From JAHFUI01 sp039931615 (GTDB lineage: Bacteria > Acidobacteriota > Vicinamibacteria > Vicinamibacterales > CAVVIG01), in NCBI GenBank assembly GCA_039931615.1, contig JBDTRR010000010.1:49785-113784 (forward strand): 64,000 bases of DNA, read 5' to 3'. Positions 1 to 9,117 of this stretch are shown one piece after another. Numbering within the stretch: position 1 is the stretch's first letter; the number at the start of each line of letters is the position of its first letter. The position numbers were made by a program, and so were the translations under genes. The notes below the pieces were generated by a model. It had not been told where the DNA came from, did not search any database, and saw only the letters and a list, made by a program, of their open reading frames with translations.

Positions 1-618
1 TTGATTGTCGAAGACGAGATTGGCCAGACCGGCAGGACCACGACACCCGTGGTCGTCACTGCGGCTGGCGCGGGAAGCCTAACCGCCGAGTTCACAATCT
101 CTCCCCTTGACCCCAGAAGCGGCCAATTGGTGACCTTCAACGCCAACCTGTCGGCGCCGGTCGGGTCGATTACGGCCTATGACTGGGATTTCGGGGACGG
201 TCTGATCCTCAATGGTCTAGCCAGTTTCATCACCAGCCACACCTACTTCACTCTGACTGGGAATGACTTTACTGTCCGTCTGACAGTGCACGACAACACT
301 GGCCGAGTCGCGACGACCACGAAGGTTCTGAAGGTTATCAGTGGCAATGATCCAGTCGCGAGCTTCACGGTTTCTCAATCGCCGACGACGGTCGGCACGG
401 CGGTAACCTTTGACGGCGGTGCTTCGGTTCCAATCGCTCCGAAGACGATCGTCCGGTACACATGGGATTATGGCGATGGGTCAGCGATCGTCTCCACAGC
501 CCCGGGCTCGTCAACGTCTCATTCGTACTCGAGTGTCGGGACGTTCGTCGTTCGCCTGACTGTTACCGATAGTGAGGGTCTCACAGCGTCGACGACGCGA
601 ACGCTGCAGGTGCAGTAG
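1..618 (+). CDS. PKD-domain protein, C-terminal part (5' end outside window)
   Basis: The frame is open from the first base of the window, so this is the C-terminal 205 residues of a longer protein. Two PKD (polycystic kidney disease) domains are visible. The first has WDFGDG at residues 62-67 and a following HTY and TVRLTV; the second has WDYGDG at residues 155-160 with HSYSSVGTF and VRLTVTD. PKD domains are extracellular beta-sandwiches used for adhesion or substrate binding in secreted proteins. The protein ends right after the second domain with no anchor or sorting signal. Its codon use is less GC-biased than the downstream core genes, as is common for secreted proteins. The function of the full protein cannot be told from this end. 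Confidence 0.8.
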   Translation: MIVEDEIGQTGRTTTPVVVTAAGAGSLTAEFTISPLDPRSGQLVTFNANLSAPVGSITAYDWDFGDGLILNGLASFITSHTYFTLTGNDFTVRLTVHDNTGRVATTTKVLKVISGNDPVASFTVSQSPTTVGTAVTFDGGASVPIAPKTIVRYTWDYGDGSAIVSTAPGSSTSHSYSSVGTFVVRLTVTDSEGLTASTTRTLQVQ

Positions 619-710
619 GCCGGAAGGCTGTTGGTCAATCCTCGACGACGCCGGGTCCCTCGGGATCCGGCGTTGCACGCCTCCATCCCGGTCGTTCTGC
701 TCGTAGCTCG

Positions 711-776
711 TGTCCGCGTCCAGGCGGACCCTCACGGTCCGGCTCAAGCCGGACGCCACGTACGGCTGCAAAGCTC
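711..776. repeat. Palindromic repeat, GTCCGGCTTCAGCCGGAC family
   Basis: Two nested hairpins lie here: GTCCGC...GCGGAC at 712-728 and GTCCGGCTCAAGCCGGAC at 737-754, followed by the family tail GCCACGTACG. The same core recurs at 8351, 9057, 16461, 21711, 57727 and inside mutL at 62973. The rest of the 619-1018 gap holds no gene that I can support. Confidence 0.75.
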
Positions 777-910
777 TCGTCCAACCCAGGACTCGCGGAA
801 TTGAGCCCGCGACACACACCATCCTGATGTGCGACCATGACGGCGATGGCAATGGTCGGCCGTGCTGCGGCGCCGGTCGTCGGATCATCGTCCGTTCCTG
901 ACCCGGCTCC

Positions 911-932
911 GGGACGGTCTGAAGACCGTCCC
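911..932. repeat. Perfect 10-bp inverted repeat
   Basis: GGGACGGTCT at 911-920 and AGACCGTCCC at 923-932 are exact reverse complements around a GA loop. No T-run follows, so it is not a clear intrinsic terminator, although it could stabilise a 3' end. It sits just before the tandem direct repeats. Confidence 0.6.
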
Positions 933-974
933 CTACACCTGCTGATATAACCGCCCCCTACACCTGCTGATATA
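930..974. repeat. 20-bp direct repeat pair upstream of the peptidase gene
   Basis: CCCCTACACCTGCTGATATA occurs exactly at 930-949 and again at 955-974, a period of 25 bp. The second copy ends in TATAGAT about 45 bp before the start codon of the M24 peptidase. It could be an operator near a promoter or simply a duplicated repeat fragment. Confidence 0.65.
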
Positions 975-1018
975 GATACCGAGCACTGTCGCGCTCGAAG
1001 CGCCGTTCGCCTGCACAC

Positions 1019-2157
1019 ATGTCACACGCGCCGTCCTCAGCACTCAGTCTGCGCCATCAGAACATTCGTCAGGCATGCGCCGCGCGGGGGCTCGACGCGC
1101 TGCTCGTCACCTCGCTGCCGAACATCCTCTACCTGACCAATTTCACCGGCAGCTCGGCGATTGTCGTGCTCACTGCCGATCGCCTGTACTTCATCACCGA
1201 CTTCCGCTACGTCACGGCGCTCGAGGCGATGCGCGAGACGCCGTGTGCCTGCCCGGACATCGAACTGATCGTGGTCGACGGTTCGTACGACGGCAGCCTG
1301 GCGGCGCTGTTGCGGTCGATGCCGTCGGCCCGCGTCGGCTTCGAGGCGGCGAACCTGACCGTCGCCCGGCACAGCTGGCTCGCCGCCAGTCTTGGGACCG
1401 GTGATGCGGTGCCCGCACTCGTGCCGACCGACGGCGTCGTCGAGCGGGCGCGGGTGCGAAAGGACCAGTACGAGCTGGACACCCTGCGCACCGCGGCCGC
1501 GATGCTGGCCGGCGTGGTGCCCGGCGTCGTCGAGGAGGTGCAGCGTGGTCGATCGGAGCGGGACGTCGCGCTGGCGATCGACCTGCGGTTGCGGCAGGCC
1601 GGCTTCGAGCGGACGGCGTTCGCCACGATTGTCGCCGGCGGCCCCAACGCCGCGCTGCCGCACGCGCACCCCGGCGAGCGAAGGCTGAGCGAAAACGATC
1701 TCGTCGTGCTGGACTTCGGCGGCGTGTTCCACGCATACTGCGTCGATTTGACCCGCACGGTATCGGTCGGGCCGGCCAGCGCGCGTGCCCGGGAAGTCTA
1801 CGACGCGGTGCGATCGGCCCACGACCTGGCGATCCAGGCGGTTCGTCCGGGCCAGTCCCGGTTTGCCATCGACGCGGCCGCCCGCGACGAGCTGACCAGG
1901 TGCGGTTTGGGCGAGGCCTTCGGTCACGGGACCGGTCACGGTCTCGGCATCGAAGTGCACGAAGACCCGCGCATCGCGCGGCGCCGGCCCGACATCGACC
2001 CGCAGCACGACGCGGTGGTCGCCGGAATGGTCTTTACCATCGAGCCGGGCGCCTACCTGCCGGGCTGGGGCGGGGTCCGGATCGAGGACGATGTCGTGGT
2101 CACGGACACGGGAGTGGACGTCTTGACGAATGCCACCACGGAGCTGATAGAGATTTG

Positions 2158-2158
<1 letters not shown>
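1019..2158 (+). CDS. pepQ: M24-family Xaa-Pro aminopeptidase/dipeptidase
   Basis: This is a metallopeptidase that releases residues next to proline from peptides in the cytoplasm. The N-terminal creatinase/prolidase domain (about residues 12-145) precedes the pita-bread M24 domain (about 150-379). All five metal ligands can be placed: D232 in LDFGG, D243 in DLTRTV, H307 in GTGHGLG, E342 in IEPG and E356 in RIEDD. A length of 379 residues is normal for the YpdF/PepQ group. Its stop overlaps the accB start (TGATG), so it is translationally coupled to the acetyl-CoA carboxylase genes. This is a common bacterial arrangement in which efp often lies in between; efp is absent here. Dipeptidase or aminopeptidase specificity cannot be told from sequence. 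Confidence 0.9.
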
Positions 2159-2658
<500 letters not shown>

Positions 2659-2664
2659 GGGCGC

Positions 2665-4035
2665 ATGTTCAAGAAGATTCTGATCGCCAACCGCGGCGAG
2701 GTGGCGCTGCGCATCATCTACGCCTGCCGCGAGCTCGGCATCCGGACCGTCGCCGTCTACTCGGAAGCGGACGAGAACTCGCTGCACGTCCGGTTTGCCG
2801 ATGAAGACGTCCGGATCGGCCCGGCGCGAAGCGCCGACAGCTACCTGAACGTGCCGGCGATCATCACCGCCGCCGAGATCACCGGCGCCGACGCGATTCA
2901 TCCCGGCTACGGCTTCCTCTCCGAAAGCGCCTACCTGGCCGAAGTGTGCGAGGCCTGTCACATCAAGTTCATCGGCCCCAGTCCGCAGGTGATCAGGATG
3001 ATGGGCGACAAGGCGCGCGCCCGCCGGGTGATGAAGAAAGCCGGCGTGCCGGTCCTGCCCGGCAGCGACGGCCCGCTCGAGCACGGCGAAAAGGCGCTCA
3101 AGCTGGCCAAGGAGATCGGGTTCCCGGTCATCGTCAAGGCGACCGCCGGCGGCGGCGGCCGCGGCATGCGCGTCGTGCGCACCGCCGGGGAACTCGGCCA
3201 CGCGGTCTCGTCGGCGCAGCAGGAGGCCTCGGCGGCGTTCGGTATCGGCGACGTCTATATCGAGAAGTACATCGAGTCGCCGCGCCATATCGAGTTCCAG
3301 ATTCTGGGCGATCAGCACGGGTCGGTGGTCCACCTCGGCGAGCGCGAGTGCTCGATTCAGCGCCGCCACCAGAAGCTGCTCGAGGAGTCGCCGTCGCCGG
3401 TGCTGAGCGACAAGATGCGCCGCCGGATCGGCGGGATCGTCATCGATGCGGCAAAAGCGGTCCAGTACACCAACGCCGGCACGTTCGAGTTCCTGATGGA
3501 TCGCGATGGCCGGTTCTACTTCATGGAGACCAACACCCGGCTGCAGGTCGAGCATCCGGTGACCGAGATGGTGACCGGCGTCGACATCGTCAAGGAGCAG
3601 ATCCGGATCGCGGCGGGGGAGCGGCTGTCGTTCAGGCAGAGCGAGGTGACGTTCACCGGCCATTCGATCGAGTGCCGGATCAACGCCGAGGATCCGGAGA
3701 CGTTCGTGCCGTCCCCCGGCGTGATTCACGTCTTCAGCGTGCCCGGGGGACCGGGAGTCCGGCTCGAGACGTTCGCTCATTCCGACTGCACCATCTCGCC
3801 CTACTACGACTCGATGATCGCCAAGATCATCACGCACGGCCGCGACCGGCACGAGGCGATTGCCCGGATGCGGCGGACGCTCGAGATGACGGTGATCCAG
3901 GGCATCAAGACCACCATCCCGCTGCATCTCCGCATCCTCAGCGATCCGGACTTCATCGCCGGGAACTTCACCACCTCGTTCATGGAACGCTTTCTCGCCC
4001 GCCCTATTCCGGACCGCCTCGCTGAGGCGGTCTAG
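2665..4035 (+). CDS. accC: Biotin carboxylase subunit of acetyl-CoA carboxylase
   Basis: This subunit carboxylates the biotin of BCCP using ATP and bicarbonate. The 456 residues match the family length. It starts with the diagnostic KILIANRGEVALRII. The ATP-grasp glycine-rich loop GGGGRGM lies near residues 164-170, the metal and catalytic part contains METNTRLQVEHPVTE, and the C-terminal biotin-carboxylase domain contains GHSIECRINAEDP. It sits 6 bp after accB, so the two are surely co-transcribed, as in most bacteria. There are no missing motifs. Confidence 0.97.
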   Translation: MFKKILIANRGEVALRIIYACRELGIRTVAVYSEADENSLHVRFADEDVRIGPARSADSYLNVPAIITAAEITGADAIHPGYGFLSESAYLAEVCEACHIKFIGPSPQVIRMMGDKARARRVMKKAGVPVLPGSDGPLEHGEKALKLAKEIGFPVIVKATAGGGGRGMRVVRTAGELGHAVSSAQQEASAAFGIGDVYIEKYIESPRHIEFQILGDQHGSVVHLGERECSIQRRHQKLLEESPSPVLSDKMRRRIGGIVIDAAKAVQYTNAGTFEFLMDRDGRFYFMETNTRLQVEHPVTEMVTGVDIVKEQIRIAAGERLSFRQSEVTFTGHSIECRINAEDPETFVPSPGVIHVFSVPGGPGVRLETFAHSDCTISPYYDSMIAKIITHGRDRHEAIARMRRTLEMTVIQGIKTTIPLHLRILSDPDFIAGNFTTSFMERFLARPIPDRLAEAV

Positions 4036-4108
4036 ACGGCGCGGGGCCACCATTCCGGCAACCGCGACGATCGCCGGCGTGACCGGGGTTCGTGTCGCTC
4101 GTGACCGC

Positions 4109-4801
4109 ATGACCTCTACCTGGATCGCCCGCGCCGGCCCGCTCAACGCGATCGTCGACGCCGACGTCGCGGTGCGCGCCGGATGGACGCCGGTCGATCT
4201 GGCGGCCGCCTACCTCGCCGGCGGCGCCCGCTTCCTGCAGATCCGTGCGAAATCCCTCTCCGGCGCGGCATTTCTCGAGCTGACCTCGCGCATCTGCGCG
4301 ATCGCGCATCCGGCCGGTGCGGTCGTTGTCGTCAACGATCGGGTGGACATCGCCAGGATCGGCGGCGCCGACGGGGTCCACGTCGGCCAGGACGATCTCG
4401 CGCCGGCGGCGGCGCGGACGCTGCTTGGACCGGCGGCGATCGTCGGACTGTCGACGCACTCCGAACGACAGATCGAAGCGGCGCTGGCGCAGCCGTTGAC
4501 CTACCTGGCGGTCGGCCCGGTCTTTGGCACCGCCACCAAGGCGACCGGCTACAGCGCCGTCGCGCTCGACCTCGTGCGCCATGCGGCCGAGCGGGTCCGC
4601 TTCGAACTGGCGGTGCGGCGGGGGGAGCGGCAGGCGATCGGGCTGGTGGCGATTGGTGGCATCACGCTGGATCGCGCCGCTTCCGTCATCGAGGCCGGCG
4701 CCACGGCCGTCGCCGTCATCACCGACCTGATCGCGGACGGCGACCCGGAAGGCCGCGTGCGCGCCTACCTCGCCCGGTTGGACCGGACAGGCAGGGTATA
4801 A
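4109..4801 (+). CDS. thiE: Thiamine-phosphate synthase
   Basis: ThiE couples HMP-pyrophosphate with the thiazole phosphate to make thiamine phosphate. The TIM-barrel motifs are present: RFLQIRAKS, VVNDRVDIARIGGADGVHVG, GPVFGTATK with the phosphate loop, and IGGITLDRA. I start it at the ATG at 4109. An in-frame ATG at 4079 would add ten residues without homology. It follows accC by about 70 bp on the same strand and may be read through from that operon. No other thiamine gene is nearby, so it is an isolated pathway gene. Its last bases contain a TATAAT hexamer (4797-4802) upstream of the permease gene. Confidence 0.9.
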   Translation: MTSTWIARAGPLNAIVDADVAVRAGWTPVDLAAAYLAGGARFLQIRAKSLSGAAFLELTSRICAIAHPAGAVVVVNDRVDIARIGGADGVHVGQDDLAPAAARTLLGPAAIVGLSTHSERQIEAALAQPLTYLAVGPVFGTATKATGYSAVALDLVRHAAERVRFELAVRRGERQAIGLVAIGGITLDRAASVIEAGATAVAVITDLIADGDPEGRVRAYLARLDRTGRV

Positions 4802-4853
4802 TTCCCGCCTCAATTCATACGCACCGCGTGCCGGGACCCGAGAGCTGCCGACG

Positions 4854-6377
4854 ATGAAGAATCAACTGTTTGCCAGGAAGCCCCTCGCCCAGCTGCTCGA
4901 AGAGATGGCCGGTGAGAACCGGCTGCGGCGCGTGCTCGGTCCGATCCAGCTGACCAGCCTCGGCGTCGGCGCCATCATCGGCGCCGGGATCTTCGTCGCC
5001 ACCGGGGCGGCGGCACGCAACGTCGCCGGCCCGGCGCTGATGGTCTCGTATGTCGTCGCCGGCGTCACCTGCATTTTCGCCGCCCTCTGCTACGCCGAGT
5101 TTGCCTCGATGGTGCCGGTCGCCGGATCCGCATACACCTACGCCTACGCGACGATGGGCGAGCTGTTTGCCTGGATGATCGGCTGGGATCTGATCCTCGA
5201 GTACGCGGTGGGATCGGCGACGGTCGCCAACGGCTGGTCGGGCTACTTTCAAAGTGTGCTGGCGAAGTTCGGCCTGCATTTTCCCGAATCGCTGGCCGGG
5301 CCTCCGATCATCTATGACACCGCCGCCGGTCATTTCGTGCAGACCGGCGGCGTGGTCAACCTGCCAGCCATCCTCGTCGTCGCGGTGGTCACATACGTCC
5401 TCGTCAAGGGGATCCAGGAAAGCGCCACCTTCAACGCGGCGATGGTGTTCCTGAAGCTGGTCGTCGTCATCTTCGTCATCATCGTCGGGGCCTTTTACAT
5501 CAATCCGGGCAACTGGCAGCCGTTTGCCCCGTACGGGATGAGCGGCCTCAGCTTCTTCGGGCACCCGCTGATGGGACAGGTGAACGCGGGCGGGCAGCCG
5601 GTCGGCATGCTGGCGGGGGCCGCGATCATCTTCTTCGCCTACATCGGGTTCGATTCGGTCTCGACCCACGCGGAAGAAGCGAAGAATCCCAGGCGGGATG
5701 TGCCGATCGGGATCATCGCCTCGCTGGTGATCTGCACCGTGCTCTACATCGCGGTGGTGGCGGTGCTGACCGGGATGGTGCCCTACGACCGGTTGAGCGT
5801 CGATGCCGGCGTGTCCGATGCCTTCAAGCAGGCCGGCCTGCCGTGGGCCGAGTTCATCATTGCCGCGGCCGGCGTCGCCGGCATCACCTCGGTGCTGCTG
5901 GTGCTGATGCTCTCGGCGCCGCGGGTGTTCCTGGCGATGGCCCGGGACGGGATGGTGCCGCCGGCGTTTTTCGGCGACGTCCATCCGAAGTTCCGCACGC
6001 CCTGGAAGTCGACAATCCTGATCGGGGTCTTCGTCGCCTTCCTGACCGGGTTCCTGCCGATTGACGCGCTGCTCCACCTCACCAACATCGGCACGCTGTT
6101 CGCCTTCGTGATCGTCTGCGCGGCGGTCTTGATCATGCGCCGGACCCATCCCGACGCGGAACGGCCGTTCCGCGCGCCGCTCTATCCGTTGGTCCCGATC
6201 CTCGGCATCCTGTCGTGCCTGATGCTGATGTTCTCGCTGCCGGTCGAGAACTGGTACCGGCTGATCGGGTGGATGGCGCTCGGCTTCCTGATCTACTTCA
6301 CGTACGGGTACACGCACAGCGAGCTCAGGAAGCGCGAAGAGATTCGCCTGGCGACGGGGGCACCGCGGCGGCGCTAG
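4854..6377 (+). CDS. APC-superfamily amino acid permease (YfnA/CAT-like)
   Basis: This is an inner-membrane secondary transporter of 507 residues with about 12 hydrophobic segments, closest in appearance to the bacterial cationic-amino-acid-transporter-like permeases (YfnA group). The family signature GVGAIIGAGIFVATG lies near residues 39-53 (first helix), and IIFFAYIGFDSVSTHAEEAKNP lies in the helix 6 region (described by position, about 258-279). The N-terminus starts with a soluble amphipathic stretch typical of the group. The substrate is not determinable. A ferric- or metabolite-responsive leader is not apparent. The next gene begins about 60 bp after its stop. Confidence 0.9.
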   Translation: MKNQLFARKPLAQLLEEMAGENRLRRVLGPIQLTSLGVGAIIGAGIFVATGAAARNVAGPALMVSYVVAGVTCIFAALCYAEFASMVPVAGSAYTYAYATMGELFAWMIGWDLILEYAVGSATVANGWSGYFQSVLAKFGLHFPESLAGPPIIYDTAAGHFVQTGGVVNLPAILVVAVVTYVLVKGIQESATFNAAMVFLKLVVVIFVIIVGAFYINPGNWQPFAPYGMSGLSFFGHPLMGQVNAGGQPVGMLAGAAIIFFAYIGFDSVSTHAEEAKNPRRDVPIGIIASLVICTVLYIAVVAVLTGMVPYDRLSVDAGVSDAFKQAGLPWAEFIIAAAGVAGITSVLLVLMLSAPRVFLAMARDGMVPPAFFGDVHPKFRTPWKSTILIGVFVAFLTGFLPIDALLHLTNIGTLFAFVIVCAAVLIMRRTHPDAERPFRAPLYPLVPILGILSCLMLMFSLPVENWYRLIGWMALGFLIYFTYGYTHSELRKREEIRLATGAPRRR

Positions 6378-6436
6378 ACCGTTCGTCCGCCGCGGCCGAC
6401 GGCGAGCGGCCGCTGCTGCGGGCCCAGGGTCCGGCG

Positions 6437-7414
6437 GTGGCAGCGCTGCTGCTCGGGTCGGCGATCGTCGGCGGCACGATCGGCTACATGGTCGTCGAGG
6501 GGTGGGGCGCGTGGGATGCGTTCTACATGACGGTCATCACCGTGACGACCGTCGGCTACAAGGAAGTTCACGACCTGTCCCGGGCCGGTGAGGTCTTCAC
6601 CGTCATCCTGCTCCTTGGCGGCGTCGGCGCGGCGCTCTACACTTTTACGCTGCTGGCGACCGTGGTGGTCGAAGGCGGTCTCCCCAAGCGTTTGCAGCGG
6701 CGGCGGCACCGACGCATGATCGAGACGGTCCGGGATCACTTCATCATCTGCGGCTACGGGCGGATCGGCCGCATCGTGGCTCGCGAATTCCAGCGGCAGC
6801 ACGTCCCCCTGGTCGTCATCGAGCGCGATCCGATCCGGCTCCAGGCGGCGATGGCCGACGGGGCGCTGGCGGTGGAAGCCGATGCCAGCCGCGAAGAGGT
6901 GCTCAAGCGGGTCGGCATCGATCGGGCGCGCGGTCTGATCGCGGCGGTCGGCTCGGACGCGGAGAACGTCTACGCCGTGCTGACCGCACGGGTGCTGCGG
7001 CCGGATCTCTTCATCGTCGGCCGCGCCGAAACCGAGGACGCGACGCTCAAGCTGAAGCGGGCCGGCGCCGACCGGGTGATTTCACCCTATCAGATTGGCG
7101 CCGTCCAGATGGCGCAGAGCGCGCTGCGCCCGGCCGTCGTCGACTTCGTCGCGCTGGCGACCGGCACCGACAACCTCGAGCTGTCGATGGAGGAGGTCGC
7201 GATTGCGTCCGGATCGCCGCTGGCCGAATCGACGCTCGTCGATGCCAATCTCCGGCAGCGGTTCGGCGTCATCGTCGTCGGCATCCAGCGCACGAGCCGG
7301 CAGATGGAATTCAACCCGCCGCCCGACAGCCCGATTCACGCCGGCGACAAGCTGGTCGTGCTCGGACGGGCGGATTCGCTCAAACGACTCGAAGTGGAGG
7401 CCTCGAAGACATGA
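6437..7414 (+). CDS. Two-helix potassium channel with RCK (TrkA-N) domain, MthK-like
   Basis: The protein has TM1 (ending TIGYMVVEGWG), a pore loop with TVITVTTVGYKE, TM2 (VFTVILLLGGVGAALYTF), then an RCK-N Rossmann domain (FIICGYGRIGRIVAREF) and an RCK-C domain at the end. This is the MthK/Kch plan of a ligand-gated K+ channel. The pore signature reads TVGYK rather than TVGYG, an unusual filter. The start is uncertain. The open frame extends back to an ATG at 6215 inside the permease, while the GTG at 6437 begins TM1 directly; I chose the GTG. It ends in an ATGA overlap with folD, so the two are coupled. Confidence 0.82.
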   Translation: MAALLLGSAIVGGTIGYMVVEGWGAWDAFYMTVITVTTVGYKEVHDLSRAGEVFTVILLLGGVGAALYTFTLLATVVVEGGLPKRLQRRRHRRMIETVRDHFIICGYGRIGRIVAREFQRQHVPLVVIERDPIRLQAAMADGALAVEADASREEVLKRVGIDRARGLIAAVGSDAENVYAVLTARVLRPDLFIVGRAETEDATLKLKRAGADRVISPYQIGAVQMAQSALRPAVVDFVALATGTDNLELSMEEVAIASGSPLAESTLVDANLRQRFGVIVVGIQRTSRQMEFNPPPDSPIHAGDKLVVLGRADSLKRLEVEASKT

Positions 7415-8340
7415 GTGCTCGCGTCCTTGACGGCATCGCCGTCGCCAATCAGATTCGGAGTGAGCTGGTCGCGGTGGCCGCGGCGTTCACCGCGCGGGTC
7501 GGCCGGCCGCCCGGCCTGGCCATCGTCCTGGTCGGCGACGACCCGGCCTCCCACGTCTACGTCGGGGCGAAGCTGAAGTCTGCCGCCGAGACCGGGCTGC
7601 GGGCGGATGCCGAGCGGCTGCCCGCCGGCGCGTCGCTGGACGAGTTGCTGACCCTGGTTGACCGGATGAACCGAAGCGACGTGCACGACGGCATCCTGGT
7701 GCAATCGCCCCTGCCCGACGCGATGGGGCCGGACGCGGAACGGCGTGTCTTCGACGCGATCCGGCCCGACAAGGACGTCGACGGCTTCCATCCGATCAAC
7801 GTCGGGCTGCTGTCGCAGAACCGGGCGACGTTGACCGCCTGCACGCCGAGCGGCGTGATCGAGCTGCTCGAGCGATCGAACATCGCCATTGCCGGGTCCC
7901 GGGCGGTGGTGATTGGCCGGAGCGACATCGTCGGCAAGCCGATGGCGCTGCTGTTGCTGCACCGGCACGCGACGGTGACGATCTGCCACTCGCGGACGCG
8001 CAACCTGCCGCAGGTGGCGGCGGAGGCCGATATCCTGATCTCGGCGATCGGCCGTCCGGGCTTCGTCACCGCCGATTTCGTCAAGCCGGGAGCGGCGGTC
8101 GTCGATGTCGGGACGACCCCGGTCAGCGATCGGGCGATTGTCGAACGGCTGTTTCCGCCTGGAACGAAGCGTCATCAGGCGTTCGAACGCCGCGGCTCGC
8201 TGGTCCTCGGCGACGTCCACCCGGAGGTCGCCGAGGTCGCGGGCGCGCTGTCGCCGGTGCCGGGCGGCGCCGGACCGTTGACCATCGCGTTGCTGTTGCG
8301 GAACACGCTGCTCGCGGCGGCGGCCCGGACGCGCGGCTAG
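7411..8340 (+). CDS. folD: Bifunctional methylenetetrahydrofolate dehydrogenase/cyclohydrolase
   Basis: FolD interconverts 5,10-methylene-, methenyl- and 10-formyl-THF for purine, fMet and C1 metabolism. The 309 residues contain the catalytic Lys region YVGAKLKSAAETG, the PLPD and DKDVDGFHP substrate motifs, and the NADP-binding GRSDIVGKPMALLLL. The C-terminus PGGAGPLTIALLLRN is diagnostic. Translation starts within the stop of the channel gene (ATGA). A strong palindromic repeat follows directly and may serve as the 3' end of the transcript. Confidence 0.96.
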   Translation: MSARVLDGIAVANQIRSELVAVAAAFTARVGRPPGLAIVLVGDDPASHVYVGAKLKSAAETGLRADAERLPAGASLDELLTLVDRMNRSDVHDGILVQSPLPDAMGPDAERRVFDAIRPDKDVDGFHPINVGLLSQNRATLTACTPSGVIELLERSNIAIAGSRAVVIGRSDIVGKPMALLLLHRHATVTICHSRTRNLPQVAAEADILISAIGRPGFVTADFVKPGAAVVDVGTTPVSDRAIVERLFPPGTKRHQAFERRGSLVLGDVHPEVAEVAGALSPVPGGAGPLTIALLLRNTLLAAAARTRG

Positions 8341-8350
8341 ACAGAGTCAG

Positions 8351-8408
8351 TCGGTAGTGTCCGGCTTCAGCCGGACCGTCGGGTCCGCCTGAAGGCGGAC
8401 ACTACCGA
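8351..8408. repeat. Long inverted repeat, palindromic family, folD-coaE gap
   Basis: The arms are 27 bp (8351-8377 and 8382-8408) with two mismatches and a 4-base loop. Each arm is itself a small palindrome (CCGGCTTCAGCCGG and CCGCCTGAAGGCGG). The mismatches between the arms are compensating swaps within these inner hairpins. This is the clearest copy of the dispersed family and fills the whole folD-coaE gap. No T-tract follows. Confidence 0.85.
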
Positions 8409-8420
8409 CAAGTGAATCCC

Positions 8421-9023
8421 ATGCTGAGAGTTGCGCTGACCGGCGGCATCGCGACGGGAAAAAGCTACGTCCTCGACCGCTTCCGCCGCCGCGGCGTGCC
8501 GTGCCTCGACGCAGACGCTCTCGTGCGCGGCGTCGAGGCGCCGGGGACGGAGGCCACCCAGGCGATCGCCGCGCGGTTCGGCGCCGACGTGCTCGCTGCC
8601 GATGGCGCGGTGGACCGCCGCAAGCTGGGACGGATCGTCTTTGCCGACGGTCAGGCGCGGCGCGAGCTCGAGGCGATCGTCCATCCGGCCGTCTACCGCG
8701 CGATTGCCGCCGGACTGCGCGGGTTCGAGCTGCTCGGCGGATCGCGGCTGGCCATCGCCGATGTGCCGCTGCTGTACGAAACCGGCCATCAGTCCGATTT
8801 CGATCGCGTCATCGTCACGGCGTGTCCGGTCGAGACGCAGATCAGGCGGCTGATCGAACGGGGCTTGACCGACGCCGAGGCGCGGCAGCGCCTGGCGGCG
8901 CAGGCGCCGACGGAGTCGAAGGCGGCCCGCGCCGATTTCGTCATCAGGACCGACGGCAGCTTCGAGGAGACAGATCGCCAGGTTGACGAGATCACGGCGG
9001 TTCTCTGCACGCCCCTGGAGTAG
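8421..9023 (+). CDS. coaE: Dephospho-CoA kinase
   Basis: This is the last enzyme of coenzyme A synthesis; it phosphorylates the 3'-OH of dephospho-CoA. The P-loop GGIATGKS is near the N-terminus. The CoA-binding region has CLDADALVRGV, and the lid region has ADVPLLYETG followed by QIRRLIERGLTDAEARQRL. The 200 residues are normal. A GTG at 8412 is in frame but lies against the palindromic repeat; the ATG at 8421 gives the usual LRVALTGGIATGKS start. The gene is followed by a repeat remnant and the convergent VWFA gene. Confidence 0.93.
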   Translation: MLRVALTGGIATGKSYVLDRFRRRGVPCLDADALVRGVEAPGTEATQAIAARFGADVLAADGAVDRRKLGRIVFADGQARRELEAIVHPAVYRAIAAGLRGFELLGGSRLAIADVPLLYETGHQSDFDRVIVTACPVETQIRRLIERGLTDAEARQRLAAQAPTESKAARADFVIRTDGSFEETDRQVDEITAVLCTPLE

Positions 9024-9056
9024 CGTTCGGAAAATCGATTCTGACTATCTCTATCG

Positions 9057-9095
9057 TAGGTGGCGTCAGGCTTCAGCCGGACCGTGGCGGCTGCC
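9057..9095. repeat. Palindromic-repeat remnant between convergent genes
   Basis: The stretch contains GGTGGCGTCAGGCTTCAGCC then GGACCGTGGCGG, a single arm of the dispersed GTCCGGCTTCAGCCGGAC family. It lies in the 94-bp gap between coaE and the oppositely directed VWFA gene. Confidence 0.6.
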
Positions 9096-9117
9096 AGTCG
9101 TAGCGCAGGTCTCTACC

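Noticed and set aside
4797..4802. TATAAT as the permease promoter
   Set aside because: It is a good hexamer, but the -35 spacing is wrong (TTGGAC only 13 bp away) and it lies within thiE. I did not list it as a promoter.
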